This document shows, one piece after another, positions 8,545 to 17,312 of a stretch of DNA of 49,784 bases. Both the position numbers and the translations under genes were made by a program. Each line of letters begins with the position of its first letter. Position 1 is the stretch's first letter. Origin of the DNA: Actinomycetota bacterium (lineage in GTDB: Bacteria; Actinomycetota; Geothermincolia; Geothermincolales; RBG-13-55-18); contig JABLXL010000031.1 in assembly GCA_013178005.1 (NCBI GenBank), positions 1 to 49,784 of the forward strand, in the 5' to 3' direction. Under the pieces are notes generated by a model. It was not told the DNA's origin and did not search any database. It worked only from the letters and a program-made list of their open reading frames with translations.

Positions 8545-9180
8545 TTGAGTAAAGTGGTCGGCAAAGGGACGGTGCGGGCAGCGGGGTATCTGGCATATGC
8601 TGCGTGCCTAGTTTGCGCGTTCAGGAGCGCGAAGGTGGAACCGATGATCGAGCTGCACGAGCGCGACTGGTCCGTCTTCGAGGAAGGGCTGTCGCGGCGC
8701 AGCTTTCGCGACCTCTCGCATTTCCTGTATCACCTCAAAGGGTTGCTCCAGGCGCAGGTTCCCCTGGCCGAGATGTATCTCGGAAGGGCGCTGTCCCCCG
8801 CCTTCAGGGAGCGCATCATGCTGGTCACCGCGTACGCGAACCGGTGCGGGTGGTGACAGTTCGCGCACAGGCGATTCGGTCGGATCGCGGGGATGAGCGA
8901 GGAGGAGATGCGGGATCTGACCACCCTGGACCCCGCGAAGTTCGACCCGAGGGAGCACGCGGCCCTGTGCTGGGTGAAGGAGATGCTCACCCGCCGGGAG
9001 GGCGCATCGGAAGGCACGGCAAGGCGGTTCGAGGAGACTTTTGACGAGCGGGAGAGAAGGCACGTGATCGCTGCCGTGAAATCGATGTACTTCTTCAACC
9101 TGGCCGGCAACACCCTGGATCGCTGGCTGCGCCTGCTCACGGGCAGGCCGCCGGAACCCCCCGCCTCATGTGCTCTGTAG
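8545..9180 (+). CDS. AhpD/carboxymuconolactone decarboxylase-family selenoprotein (UGA = Sec)
   Basis: 211 aa if the UGA at 8854-8856 is read as selenocysteine (residue 104). The two open stretches are in the same frame with nothing missing, and the junction reads C-G-W-U-Q-F-A-H, matching the AhpD/CMD active site CxxC-x3-H with the second Cys replaced by Sec. Flanking helices (ERIMLVTAYANRC before, GRIAGMSEEEMRDL after) are typical of the family. A SECIS-like hairpin follows the UGA. The likely role is thiol/selenol peroxidase or disulfide reductase activity in the cytoplasm. The start is uncertain: TTG at 8545 gives an N-terminal extension, while ATG at 8644 (AAGGTGG upstream) would give ~178 aa, closer to the usual family length. 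The gene is monocistronic and convergent with the kinase. Confidence 0.8.
8854..8888 (+). promoter_or_regulatory. Bacterial SECIS element (CMD selenoprotein)
   Basis: UGA at 8854-8856 is followed by a stem GCGATTC (8871-8877) / GGATCGC (8882-8888) with apical loop GGTC (8878-8881). The loop lies 22-25 bases after the UGA, within the spacing of bacterial SECIS elements, and a loop beginning with G matches their consensus. The pairing includes one G-U. Confidence 0.75.
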
Positions 9181-9233
9181 CCGTCGCAAACATCCGCTTC
9201 GATACGGATTCCGCGCGCGATCAAGGCAAAGCA

Positions 9234-11783
9234 TCAGGGGATGGTGAAACGGAAGATGGACCCCCCGCCTTCGCGGTGTTCGTGCCAGATGCGGCCTCCG
9301 TGCCCGTTCACTATCTCGCGGGCGATATAGAGCCCCAGCCCTATGCCCTGAGAGGTCCGGCGCAAGGTGTCCTCCACCTGGTGGAAGCGCTCGAAGATGA
9401 GTTCGCGCTCGCTCTCCGGTACCCCCACCCCGTGGTCCATTACCGATATGAGGGCGCCCTCATCCCCGTCCTCCACGGTCACGTCTATGGTGGAGCCGGG
9501 CGGGGAATGTTCGCAGGCGTTGTCCATGAGGATGACTAGCACGCGGCCTATCTTCTCGGCGTCCATGGAGCGGAGCGCGGGAGATTCCGCGATGCGCAGG
9601 TCGAAACGGTAGGCGGGCCACTTCTCCCGCATCTCCTCCACCGCCGCGGAAACCACATCCGAGGGCGACGACTCGCGTTTTTTCAGCTCCAGGCGCCCCC
9701 TCTCGATGCGCGATACGTCGAGCAGCTCCTTGATCAGCGCGTCCATGCGGTCCGCGCCCTCGTTGATGATGTTGAGGAATTCATGTCGCTGGTCCTCGTC
9801 CAGTCGGTCCGCGTAATCCCTCAGGGTGAGGGCGTAGCCCTTCATGAGGGTGATGGGGTGCTTGAGCTCGTGGCTGGCCACGTCGACGAAATCCTTGATA
9901 TCCTGCTCGAACGCCATGCGTTCCTCCTCGATGGCCAGTATATGCGCGAGGGTCCCCAGGGCCGCGAGGTCGTCTTCCTCCAGGCCCTCCCTGGCGGGGT
10001 CCATGAGAAAGAGGCAACCCCTGTTCCTTCCCGCCACCGCGACCGGGTACGCAGCGAAGAACTTGGGCTTGTGTCTTATCGCCAGGGGCGAGGTGTCCAC
10101 GAAGCCCTCGGAGGCGATGTCCCTTATCACCACGGGCTCCTTGAGGTTCTTGGCGATGACGTCGTAGGCGAGATAGCGGCTCGCGTCCTCGACCGCCCGC
10201 GGCTGCGGCGACACGGTCTCACTGGTGTAGATGGAATACCCCCCGCGCCCGTAACGCATGTACGCGGCGAGGGCCACTCCGAGCATGTCGTGGGCGCTGG
10301 TCACGACCCTTCCGATGTTCTCGTCGGCGTCCGCCCCCATGGAGAAGAAGAGGCGGTTAAGGCGCGACATCCTCTCCCGCGCCCGGAACTGCTCGTTGAT
10401 ATCGCGGGCGTTGACCACGATTCCCCCCACGTCGGGGTCGTCCAGCATGTTGTAACCGATGACCTCGAAATAGCGCCACCCTCCCGTGCTTTCGCGGTAG
10501 CGGAACTGGAGGCGTTCGACGCCGCCAGGGGTGAGGAGAAGGCGTGTGAAAGCCTGCATTACGGACTGGAGATCATCGGGGTGCACGAGCTCGAAGGCGT
10601 TGCGTTCCAGGAAATAGCCGCGCTCATACCCGAGCACCCTTTGCACCGAGGGGCTTTCGTATGTCACTTTGCCCTCCCGGTCGATGATCACCACGATGTC
10701 CAGGGCGTTCTCGATCAGCGCCTGGAAGCGCTCCTCACCTCGCTGGACTTTGTCCAGCATGGTGTTGATGGACGAAGCGAGAGCCGAGACCTCGTCCCTT
10801 CCCTCCACGCTTACGCGGGCGTCGGTGTCCGCGCTTTCGCCTATCGCCGTGACCTCCGCGCTGAGGCGTTGGAGGCGGGAGAGAACCATCCTCTCCACGA
10901 TTAGAAACGTGGCGGCTCCGAAGAAGATGAAGGCTGCGAAAAGGAGGATCACATACCAGATGAGGGTATCCAGCCCCTGCTGCCGGATGGTACGTGGAAG
11001 CTCCGCCTTGATGATTAGCGAGGGCTCGCCGAAGACGTCATATATCAAGGCATAGGCAGCGATGCGTTCAGGGTCCAGGCTGTGGGTGACGTATTCCTCC
11101 CCCCTCAGCAAGCCGGTCTTGGCTTCCTCGAAGTCCTGCGGCATCTCTCCGCCGGCGATGGACGCGATATCCAGATCCTGGTGGCTGATCTCCGCGAGCC
11201 GCTCGATCTCCTCCTCGTCCAGCATGCGGCCCATGATCATGGTGCCTCGGGAAGGACCTTCGGCGGCGCTGTTGAGGATGGGTTCCGCCGCGAAGAGAAG
11301 GGTCCCCTCGGAAAGGGCCAGCACCCCGGATAACCCGAGCTCGCCTTCCTCGACCGGCCGAGCGTCGAGGACGGACGGAAGTATCTCGATAAGGTCGGGA
11401 TAGGGGGGAAGGAGCCCTGCGCTCACGGGGTCGTAGCGTTTTCCGTAAACCGGTTTTCCCTCGGTGTCCAGAAAAAGGATCACGCTCAGGCGCAGGTTTT
11501 CGAAAACCAGCGGAGCGAGGTTAGAGGCGATGAAGGCCTCGTTTCGGTCGGCCATGAAGTTGTAGGAGTCGTCCCACCAGGCCCAGTCCTTGAGCACCGT
11601 GTCGATGTTCTTCAGGTTGTCATCGAAGACGTTCCTGGCGCGGAGGACCTCGTTCCTGGCGTCGTCTCGCTCGAGCCGTTCGTAGCTACCCATGATATAG
11701 AGCCATGAGAAGATCATGAGTATGGCCAGAAGGGCCAGGAATATACCCGAAAGTATATAGGCGGTCTTTTTCCGCAGCGACAA
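9234..11783 (-). CDS. Membrane sensor histidine kinase: CHASE4-HAMP-PAS-GAF-HisKA-HATPase
   Basis: 849 aa. TM1 is at about 8-30 and TM2 at about 273-297, enclosing an extracytoplasmic CHASE4-like domain with the hallmark DWAWWDDSYNF (67-76). HAMP follows at about 298-350, PAS at about 352-465 (SPSVQRVLGY, FELVHPDDL), a GAF-like domain at about 480-620, then HisKA with phosphoacceptor His638 (DVASHELKHP) and a HATPase domain with N box DNACEHSPPG, DHGVGVP and GIGLGLYIA. It probably senses an extracellular ligand plus a cytoplasmic signal. No adjacent response regulator, so an orphan kinase. Convergent with the selenoprotein gene. Confidence 0.9.
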   Translation of the reverse strand: MSLRKKTAYILSGIFLALLAILMIFSWLYIMGSYERLERDDARNEVLRARNVFDDNLKNIDTVLKDWAWWDDSYNFMADRNEAFIASNLAPLVFENLRLSVILFLDTEGKPVYGKRYDPVSAGLLPPYPDLIEILPSVLDARPVEEGELGLSGVLALSEGTLLFAAEPILNSAAEGPSRGTMIMGRMLDEEEIERLAEISHQDLDIASIAGGEMPQDFEEAKTGLLRGEEYVTHSLDPERIAAYALIYDVFGEPSLIIKAELPRTIRQQGLDTLIWYVILLFAAFIFFGAATFLIVERMVLSRLQRLSAEVTAIGESADTDARVSVEGRDEVSALASSINTMLDKVQRGEERFQALIENALDIVVIIDREGKVTYESPSVQRVLGYERGYFLERNAFELVHPDDLQSVMQAFTRLLLTPGGVERLQFRYRESTGGWRYFEVIGYNMLDDPDVGGIVVNARDINEQFRARERMSRLNRLFFSMGADADENIGRVVTSAHDMLGVALAAYMRYGRGGYSIYTSETVSPQPRAVEDASRYLAYDVIAKNLKEPVVIRDIASEGFVDTSPLAIRHKPKFFAAYPVAVAGRNRGCLFLMDPAREGLEEDDLAALGTLAHILAIEEERMAFEQDIKDFVDVASHELKHPITLMKGYALTLRDYADRLDEDQRHEFLNIINEGADRMDALIKELLDVSRIERGRLELKKRESSPSDVVSAAVEEMREKWPAYRFDLRIAESPALRSMDAEKIGRVLVILMDNACEHSPPGSTIDVTVEDGDEGALISVMDHGVGVPESERELIFERFHQVEDTLRRTSQGIGLGLYIAREIVNGHGGRIWHEHREGGGSIFRFTIP

Positions 11784-11980
11784 CTGCTCCTCCTTCGCCG
11801 TTCTCGGTCAAGTCCCTGACGGCTTGCCGAAAGGCGCGTTTAGATCATCAGGGCGCCTCCGCCATCTTGCCTTGCGCTTACGATATATGGCAACGCCACA
11901 AGACCCCCGGCCGGCGCTTGAACCCATCATATGGCCCCTTATAAACATATTATGCCATATCGCCAGGCCTTGTCGCTGCG

Positions 11981-12210
11981 CTTCAACGGGGGATGTTCCG
12001 CCTCGGCGAAGTGGGGTACTGTAAGCGGCCGTATCCCCTCGCTTCAGCGAGGGATGTCTATCTCTCGTACAAGCCAGCGACAGCGGTGCGGATTAGCGAG
12101 GTATATTCATCCCGCTCACAGGGGATAAATGAACTCATTCGCATCTGCACAGGATGCCGCTGGTGCGGGTTAACAAGGTATGTTCATCTCACTCACGGGG
12201 TCGGCGCCGG
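11981..12210. repeat. Degenerate repeat array continuing from the 3' end of the CrtI-like gene
   Basis: Four related segments start near 11981, 12042, 12091 and 12169. The best pair (12081-12124 and about 12158-12200) agree at roughly 34 of 44 positions. On the minus strand the gene ends VSEMNIPC-stop, and the copy at about 12092-12122 still reads VSGMNIPR-stop. The older copies keep only the core (GCTTCAGCGAGGGATGT and GCTTCAACGGGGGATGT). Together they occupy most of the 386-base gap beside the histidine kinase. Confidence 0.65.
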
Positions 12211-13795
12211 CGGCGAGGTACTCCGCCGCCTTCAGCCCGCTCAACATGGCTGAAGGAACTCCACCCAGGGCGAGCATGGAGAAAGCCTGGTAGCCCGCCA
12301 TGTACAGGCCCGCGATGGGGGTGCGCACGAGCTCGATGGCCTCGTGGCCCTCGCGGGCGACCCTCTCCCATGACCACCCGGCGACCGCGCCCTCGCTGCG
12401 CCCTCCTCTCTCCTCGAAGGTGAGGGGGGTGGCCACGTCCGTATAGGTGACGGCGCGCGCCAGGCCCGGAATGAAGCCCTCCGCCTCCTCAAGCAACGCA
12501 TGCGCCAGGGATGTCTTGTAGGCGAAATACCCCCGCGCGCGCCTTCCGCGACCCGAACGAAAGCGGGCGAAGTGCCGGTAGTGGGCGGCCGTCCTCAACA
12601 CCAGTACGGCGTGTCCCGGAGGAGCCACGCGGGGGTCGTCCGCGGAGAGGAGGGCGGCCTCCATCTCCTCGCCCGCGAGGGAGGAGGGGTCGATAATGGG
12701 GGCGTCCCAGTCGGGTCCGCTGCCCGGGAGGGGCGCGCCTTCCCGGTGGCGGCGGTGGATGACCCTGCTTGCCTCGCGAAAGGCGGATAGGTCCGCTAGC
12801 GATGCGTCCAACCCCAGGCATACCTGCAGGTTGGAATGGGTCTGCCGAGCGGACCTCACGGCGTCGTAAAGCCCGTCCGGCACCGAGTCTCGGGGCAGGA
12901 GCCTGAGAATAGTGGATTTGAAATCGGCGTTGCTGATCACCGCCTTGGCGCTTATCCTCGCCCCGTCGCCCAGGATAACGCCGGTCGCCCTTCCCCTCTC
13001 CACCGTGATGCGGGAAACGCGGGTGCCAAGCGTCAGTCGGCTGGCAGGATTTACCCCCCCGGAGAAGGGTGTCCCGATTGTATCCTCTTCGCGTTGCGCG
13101 CGATTCCGGCAATGGGAAGGGTCGCCGGGGCGCGGGAGTTCAGGCTCCCAGCCCAGGACGCCCGCGAGCAGGTCGCAAAGCCCGCGCATGCCTACGGAGG
13201 GGTAATGAATGCCCTTGTCGCAGAGCAGGGACCACATGGCGGAAAGGAGGGCCATGTCGGAATAGGGCTCGCGGCTTCCCATGCTCCCCAGGATACGCTT
13301 CAGCCTCAAGTCCTCGATCAGGCCGTCCAGGTAATCCTTAGAGTCAACGGCCTCCGCGCGCCTGAGGCTTGCCGCTCCCTCCCGCGCCAGGCGGTCCTGG
13401 AGGCGCGCCATGCTCCGCACGTGGCCGAAAAACCTGCTTATCGCTGCTTCCTCGGCTGGGAAATATTTACTTAACCCGTCGATCATCTCCTGGTAGGGGC
13501 GGGACAGGGGGACGCGCATCCCGAAGGCCCTGAGCTCGTAATGGACGCGCCTGGTTTCAAGCCCGCTCGTGATTCCCACTTTCTGGAGGATGTCCCTAAC
13601 CAGGTCGGGGGAGCTGAAGCCAAGGGGGCCCATGGGGAAAAGGAATCCCTTGCGTTCATAAGAGTAGGCGGTGCCTCCCGGATGGGGGTCCGATTCCAGG
13701 ACCAGCACCGTAAGGCCCTCGGCCGCGAGGCGGGCGGCGGCGGTGAGGCCTCCCAGCCCCGCGCCCACCACCACGGCGTCGAAATCGTCGCTCAA
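12170..13795 (-). CDS. CrtI-like FAD-dependent oxidoreductase (phytoene desaturase/retinol saturase type)
   Basis: 541 aa from a TTG start preceded by GGTGGAGGAA seven bases upstream; a longer ATG start at 13864 lacks an RBS. The N-terminus has the dinucleotide-binding motif GAGLGGLTAAARLA (residues 11-24), the ESDPHPGGTA segment and the FPMGPLGF region typical of CrtI-family desaturases/isomerases. The C-terminus carries the FAD-contact motif (GLYMAGYQ ... GGVPSAMLSGLKAAEYLA). Substrate unknown; no carotenoid genes are adjacent. FAD-dependent oxidation or saturation of an isoprenoid or polyene is inferred. The stop is followed by degenerate copies of the gene end. Confidence 0.8.
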   Translation of the reverse strand: MSDDFDAVVVGAGLGGLTAAARLAAEGLTVLVLESDPHPGGTAYSYERKGFLFPMGPLGFSSPDLVRDILQKVGITSGLETRRVHYELRAFGMRVPLSRPYQEMIDGLSKYFPAEEAAISRFFGHVRSMARLQDRLAREGAASLRRAEAVDSKDYLDGLIEDLRLKRILGSMGSREPYSDMALLSAMWSLLCDKGIHYPSVGMRGLCDLLAGVLGWEPELPRPGDPSHCRNRAQREEDTIGTPFSGGVNPASRLTLGTRVSRITVERGRATGVILGDGARISAKAVISNADFKSTILRLLPRDSVPDGLYDAVRSARQTHSNLQVCLGLDASLADLSAFREASRVIHRRHREGAPLPGSGPDWDAPIIDPSSLAGEEMEAALLSADDPRVAPPGHAVLVLRTAAHYRHFARFRSGRGRRARGYFAYKTSLAHALLEEAEGFIPGLARAVTYTDVATPLTFEERGGRSEGAVAGWSWERVAREGHEAIELVRTPIAGLYMAGYQAFSMLALGGVPSAMLSGLKAAEYLAAGADPVSEMNIPC

Positions 13796-14268
13796 AGCGC
13801 TTCCTCCACCCTGTCCGGTTGCTCCCTTAGGGAGCCCCGGGATCTGTGATCCACCACCGTCCATGATAAGCGTGATTTATGCGCGGAGATAGGCAAAGCT
13901 TTTGCTCCCTGCGGGGGCCAATGGATCAACGTGAGCGTATCGGCGAAGCGGGCCGATTGCGTGAAGCGCGCCTGGCGCAGTTGCCTGATCGCTCGAAAAA
14001 GTTGCTTCATCGGCTGAAAAAATCTCTGCCGAAGCTCAAATTGTCCGCGAAGCGAAGTGGCGCGCCTCGCGTTGGCCATGGGCCAGAAGAGGCTAATCTG
14101 AGGCGGCGGGAACGAGGCATGACCATGGCGCGGACGGCTTGCCCTAAGACTCGGGAGCGCGTGAGCGATGTTATATCTCCCTATGAAGTGTGGCTGGCGG
14201 CTTCCCGCATCGCGAGATGGTGGTGATAGAATGTGGGAAAGCGAACGGAAACAGGAGGGGTGATACTT
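13796..14268. other. Divergent intergenic region
   Basis: 473 bases between divergently transcribed genes, containing purine-rich and GC-alternating stretches (about 13930-14060) with short self-complementary pieces such as ATCGGC/GCCGAT. A TAGAAT near 14226 could be a -10 box for the amidohydrolase but no good -35 is seen. No coding sequence was supported. Confidence 0.3.
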
Positions 14269-15804
14269 ATGCGTATTCCCATGGGCAAACTGGCGAAGGC
14301 CTTGGCCGCGGCGTTTGCGCTGGCCGCGCTCGAACCGGTGGTGGCGGAGCGTCGGGAACGCAGCGCGAGGCGGGAGGCGGAGGTGTGGTCGCCTCCTCGG
14401 GGCGAGGGCTACCTGATCGAGAACGCGGAGATCGTGGACGTGCTCACCGGAGCCGTGATGCACAGGCGCGGGATACTGGTGAGGGACGGCCGCATAGCGG
14501 AGGTCCTCACCGAGAAAAAGGCCTCTGAGATGAGCGGCGTGGCCAGACTCGACGCGGGCGGGCGATATGTAACCCCGGGGCTTATCAACGCCCACTGCCA
14601 CATGATACTCACCTCCACCTTGAGGTTCGGGCCATCCGTGCTTTCCGCTGCGGTGCGGCAGTTCGAGCGCAACTTCGAGGAATGCGTCACCCATGGGGTC
14701 ACCACGGTCAGGGACGTGGGCACCCTGCCCCTGCTCATGGGCAGGTACATCAAGGCGGTGGAGGAGGGTAGGCTGCTCGGCCCCAGGGTTCTGCGCGCCG
14801 GTTCGTTCATCAACGCGCCCGGGGGATACCCCGATTTCCTGCCCGCGTTGCCCGGGCCGGTGGCGCGGAGCCTGGGGGAGTTCGAGTTCGCGGTGAGGAC
14901 GCCGGAGGAGGCGGTGGAGGCGGTGGAAAGGAACGCCGAACTCGGGGCCAGATTCATCAAGACCGCCTTCGACGACCGCTCCCTTTTCGTGGGGCAGAAG
15001 CCCCTGAACATCCTGGACGACGCCTCCTTGAGGGCGCTGGTCGAGGCGGCGCACGCGCGGGGGATGAAGGTCTCCGCGCACCACCGCTTCCGCAAGGGTT
15101 TCCTGCGCGCCATGGAGTTCGGGGTGGACGGCCTCGAGCACCTCCCCTCCGACCAGGTCCTCGAGGACCGCGAGGTGGAGGAGTTCGCGTCCGGAGACCA
15201 TTTCATCGTTCCGACCGTCCAGGTGGGGTGGGCGCTTTGCGGGGAGAGCAACGGCGACCCCTATCTCGAGCATCCCCTGGTGCGGCAGGCCCTGGCGCAC
15301 CGCCTGGAGGTGGTGAGGACGCTGTATCCATCCGTGTGCGAGCCTGCCATTCACCGCGAGATCCTGCGTTTCGAGAAGCGTTACCGGGATCCCGGATACA
15401 CGGAGAAGAGGCGCCTCATGTTCACCCTCGACCCCAAGATATTCACCGAGGCCCTGGTCAAGGGCCAGGCCAACCTGAACAAGCTATACCATGCCGGCGT
15501 CCTCATCGGCTGTGGCAACGACGGGGGCACCCCCCAGGGATTTCCAGGGGGGCTGGGCGTGGAGATGGTGCTCATGGAAAGCATGACCGACATGACGCCC
15601 CTGCACGTGCTGCAGGCGGCGACCATAAACAACGCGCGCATCCTGGGGATGGAGGACGACCTGGGCACGGTGGCCAAGGGCAAGCTCGCCGACCTGGTCC
15701 TGCTCCCCGGCAATCCCCTGGAGAACATGCGCCACGTGCTCTGCCCGCATGCGGTGTTCAAGGAAGGCAAGCTGGTTTACAGCGACCACAGCCTCTTCTT
15801 TTAA
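14269..15804 (+). CDS. Amidohydrolase family protein
   Basis: 511 aa; ATG preceded by GGAGGGG eight bases upstream. After an Ala-rich N-terminus (residues 6-27, possibly a weak signal or membrane stretch) comes the amidohydrolase small beta-domain and the first metal motif INAHCHM (His109, His111). Further expected ligands are HH in VSAHHRF, the His in GLEHLPSD, and the Asp in GCGNDGG. The C-terminus (ATINNARILGMEDDLGTVAKGKLADLVLLPGNP) is the classic composite-domain ending of imidazolonepropionase/prolidase-like amidohydrolases. A metal-dependent hydrolase of a cyclic amide, peptide or similar bond; substrate cannot be assigned. Confidence 0.85.
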   Translation: MRIPMGKLAKALAAAFALAALEPVVAERRERSARREAEVWSPPRGEGYLIENAEIVDVLTGAVMHRRGILVRDGRIAEVLTEKKASEMSGVARLDAGGRYVTPGLINAHCHMILTSTLRFGPSVLSAAVRQFERNFEECVTHGVTTVRDVGTLPLLMGRYIKAVEEGRLLGPRVLRAGSFINAPGGYPDFLPALPGPVARSLGEFEFAVRTPEEAVEAVERNAELGARFIKTAFDDRSLFVGQKPLNILDDASLRALVEAAHARGMKVSAHHRFRKGFLRAMEFGVDGLEHLPSDQVLEDREVEEFASGDHFIVPTVQVGWALCGESNGDPYLEHPLVRQALAHRLEVVRTLYPSVCEPAIHREILRFEKRYRDPGYTEKRRLMFTLDPKIFTEALVKGQANLNKLYHAGVLIGCGNDGGTPQGFPGGLGVEMVLMESMTDMTPLHVLQAATINNARILGMEDDLGTVAKGKLADLVLLPGNPLENMRHVLCPHAVFKEGKLVYSDHSLFF

Positions 15805-15905
15805 CCGCCACTTAAGTGCCAGCTGGGATAACGACCCCGTGGGCAGGCTCTTCAGGAGATCGGTTCGCCTTCCCTGGGGCTCCTCAGCCCGCCTTCGAGC
15901 CTGGT

Positions 15906-15968
15906 AGGGTGCCTGGGTCCAGAAACAGGGTGCCTAGGTTCGGAAACATGGCGCCCAGGTTCGGAAGC
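15906..15968. repeat. 21-bp tandem repeat, three copies
   Basis: Three consecutive 21-base units at 15906-15926, 15927-15947 and 15948-15968 share the frame AGGGTGCCTxGGTxCxGAAAC, the third being more diverged. They lie between the amidohydrolase gene and the acyltransferase gene and are not in a supported frame. Confidence 0.8.
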
Positions 15969-16048
15969 ATAGTGGACGGAGGTGCGCCCTATCCTTTAAC
16001 CTAATAGGGCGAAGGGAAAGGTGTGCGGGGAGTGGAAAGGCTCGGCCC

Positions 16049-16894
16049 ATGTGGTGGAGATACGTGCTCATCCGGCCGTTCTTCGCGCTGGCCGCGAGGT
16101 CCAAGAAATACGATCTAAAGGTTTCCGGCACGGAGAACGTCCCCCGGTACGGTCCCTTTATCGTGGTCTCCAACCACCAGAGCAGCCTGGATATCGTTGC
16201 CGTCGCCCTCGCGCTCAAGCCGGCCCTCGTCCACAGCCACATGTGGCCCTGGGCCAAGACGGAGATCGCCCAGGGCAAGGAAGGCCCCATGGGCTGGGCG
16301 TTGTGGAAGATCTTCGGGGTCATCCCCATCGACCGCTCCAAGAGCGACCATTCCGAGGCCATCCTATCCAGCCTCAAGTACCTGCGCCGCGGCGAGCTCG
16401 TTTTCGTCTTCCCCGAGGGGACCAGGAGCAAGCCGGGCGAGGTCAAGCCCTTCCAGTTCGGGGTGGCCAACCTGGCCCGGGCCGCCCCGGCCCCCATCCT
16501 CCCCGTGGCCACCTACAGGCGGGAGGACGGCGGCATCCAGGTGAACATCGGCAAGCTCTTCACCCTGCCCCCCAAGAAGAGGATGTACGAGGTGCTGGGC
16601 GACCTGGAGGAGAAGGCGGAGGGGCGCTTCATCCGGCAGGTGGAGACCCTGCGGGAGTGGGCGGACACCGTGCCGCGGGATAAGAAGGGCATGAAGCTCA
16701 TCGCCAGGATGGTGAAGATCATCACCGATTTCGTGAACCGCCAGGACGTCTCCTTCGACCTGTTCTTCCGCCTGGCGGAGGAGGAGGACAACGAGTTCAT
16801 CCGCGATCGGGTTATGGAGCTGCTTCCCGAGGGATGGAAGAAACTGGAGCCAGAGGGAAAGCTCAAGCCCCTTTCCTTCATCAAGAAGGATTAG
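16049..16894 (+). CDS. 1-acyl-sn-glycerol-3-phosphate acyltransferase-like protein (PlsC family)
   Basis: 281 aa. The acyltransferase motif NHQSSLD (His43, Asp48) and FPEGTRS (121-127) are intact, as is the internal VIPIDRSKSD segment. The first ~200 residues match the PlsC domain. The C-terminal ~80 residues are a charged helical extension beyond the usual family length. It likely transfers an acyl chain to lysophosphatidate or a related acceptor at the inner membrane face. GGAAAGG precedes the ATG. No cotranscribed neighbour. Confidence 0.85.
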   Translation: MWWRYVLIRPFFALAARSKKYDLKVSGTENVPRYGPFIVVSNHQSSLDIVAVALALKPALVHSHMWPWAKTEIAQGKEGPMGWALWKIFGVIPIDRSKSDHSEAILSSLKYLRRGELVFVFPEGTRSKPGEVKPFQFGVANLARAAPAPILPVATYRREDGGIQVNIGKLFTLPPKKRMYEVLGDLEEKAEGRFIRQVETLREWADTVPRDKKGMKLIARMVKIITDFVNRQDVSFDLFFRLAEEEDNEFIRDRVMELLPEGWKKLEPEGKLKPLSFIKKD

Positions 16895-17185
16895 GCCGCT
16901 CGGCTAACAAGCAAACTTTTTAGGGTCGGGGCTTGAGTTTGAATTCCCGGCCACGGCCAATCATTATGCTCCGAAGGGTGCCGCGCGGATGATCCACCGA
17001 CCGCGAGACCGACGGCTGATTACATATGCATGGAGAAAACGGAAACTTCAGGGTGATATAACTCTGTCTGCAAGACGAAAAGGCGCGTTGCCCCTTGCGG
17101 CTGTCTGGTCCGATGTCCGGTTCCGATTCCTGGGGCACATGACTCACTCCTCGGGCATCGAGCTTGGTGCCGGTGATCGGGCCTG

Positions 17186-17235
17186 ACCCTCCGGCCTAGG
17201 GCCGATGGCCAGCCCTGACCCCTCGGACTGTGATA
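17186..17235. repeat. Dispersed intergenic repeat, copy 1
   Basis: A ~50-base segment (core ATGGCCAGCCCTGACCCC) matches 24874-24930 over most of its length, including GGGCCT-ACCCT-C at the left and TCGG at the right. It sits just upstream of the TetR promoter. Confidence 0.7.
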
Positions 17236-17236
17236 C

Positions 17237-17285
17237 TTGACGAACAAAATCACCCGCATTATATTCTTTGAACAAACATTCAAAG
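17237..17285 (+). promoter_or_regulatory. TetR promoter with palindromic operator
   Basis: TTGACG (17237-17242), 17-base spacer, TATATT (17260-17265). Immediately after the -10 lies a perfect 7-bp inverted repeat CTTTGAA (17266-17272) / TTCAAAG (17279-17285) separated by six bases, placed over the probable start point. This is a good candidate autoregulatory operator. Confidence 0.7.
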
Positions 17286-17312
17286 ATGCCTGGGGGATGC
17301 GCGGGGGGAGGC

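Noticed and set aside
8545-8856. CMD gene read as a frameshifted or truncated pseudogene
   Set aside because: Both halves are in the same frame and the TGA replaces exactly the second catalytic Cys.
9168-9539. Plus-strand gene after the CMD selenoprotein
   Set aside because: It is antisense to the HATPase domain of the histidine kinase and has no RBS or domain.
13792-15354. 520-codon minus-strand frame opposite the amidohydrolase
   Set aside because: The plus-strand product has intact amidohydrolase metal motifs and an RBS; the antisense translation has no recognised domain.
15906-15968. CRISPR array
   Set aside because: Units are contiguous 21-mers without spacers and diverge from each other; no cas genes nearby.
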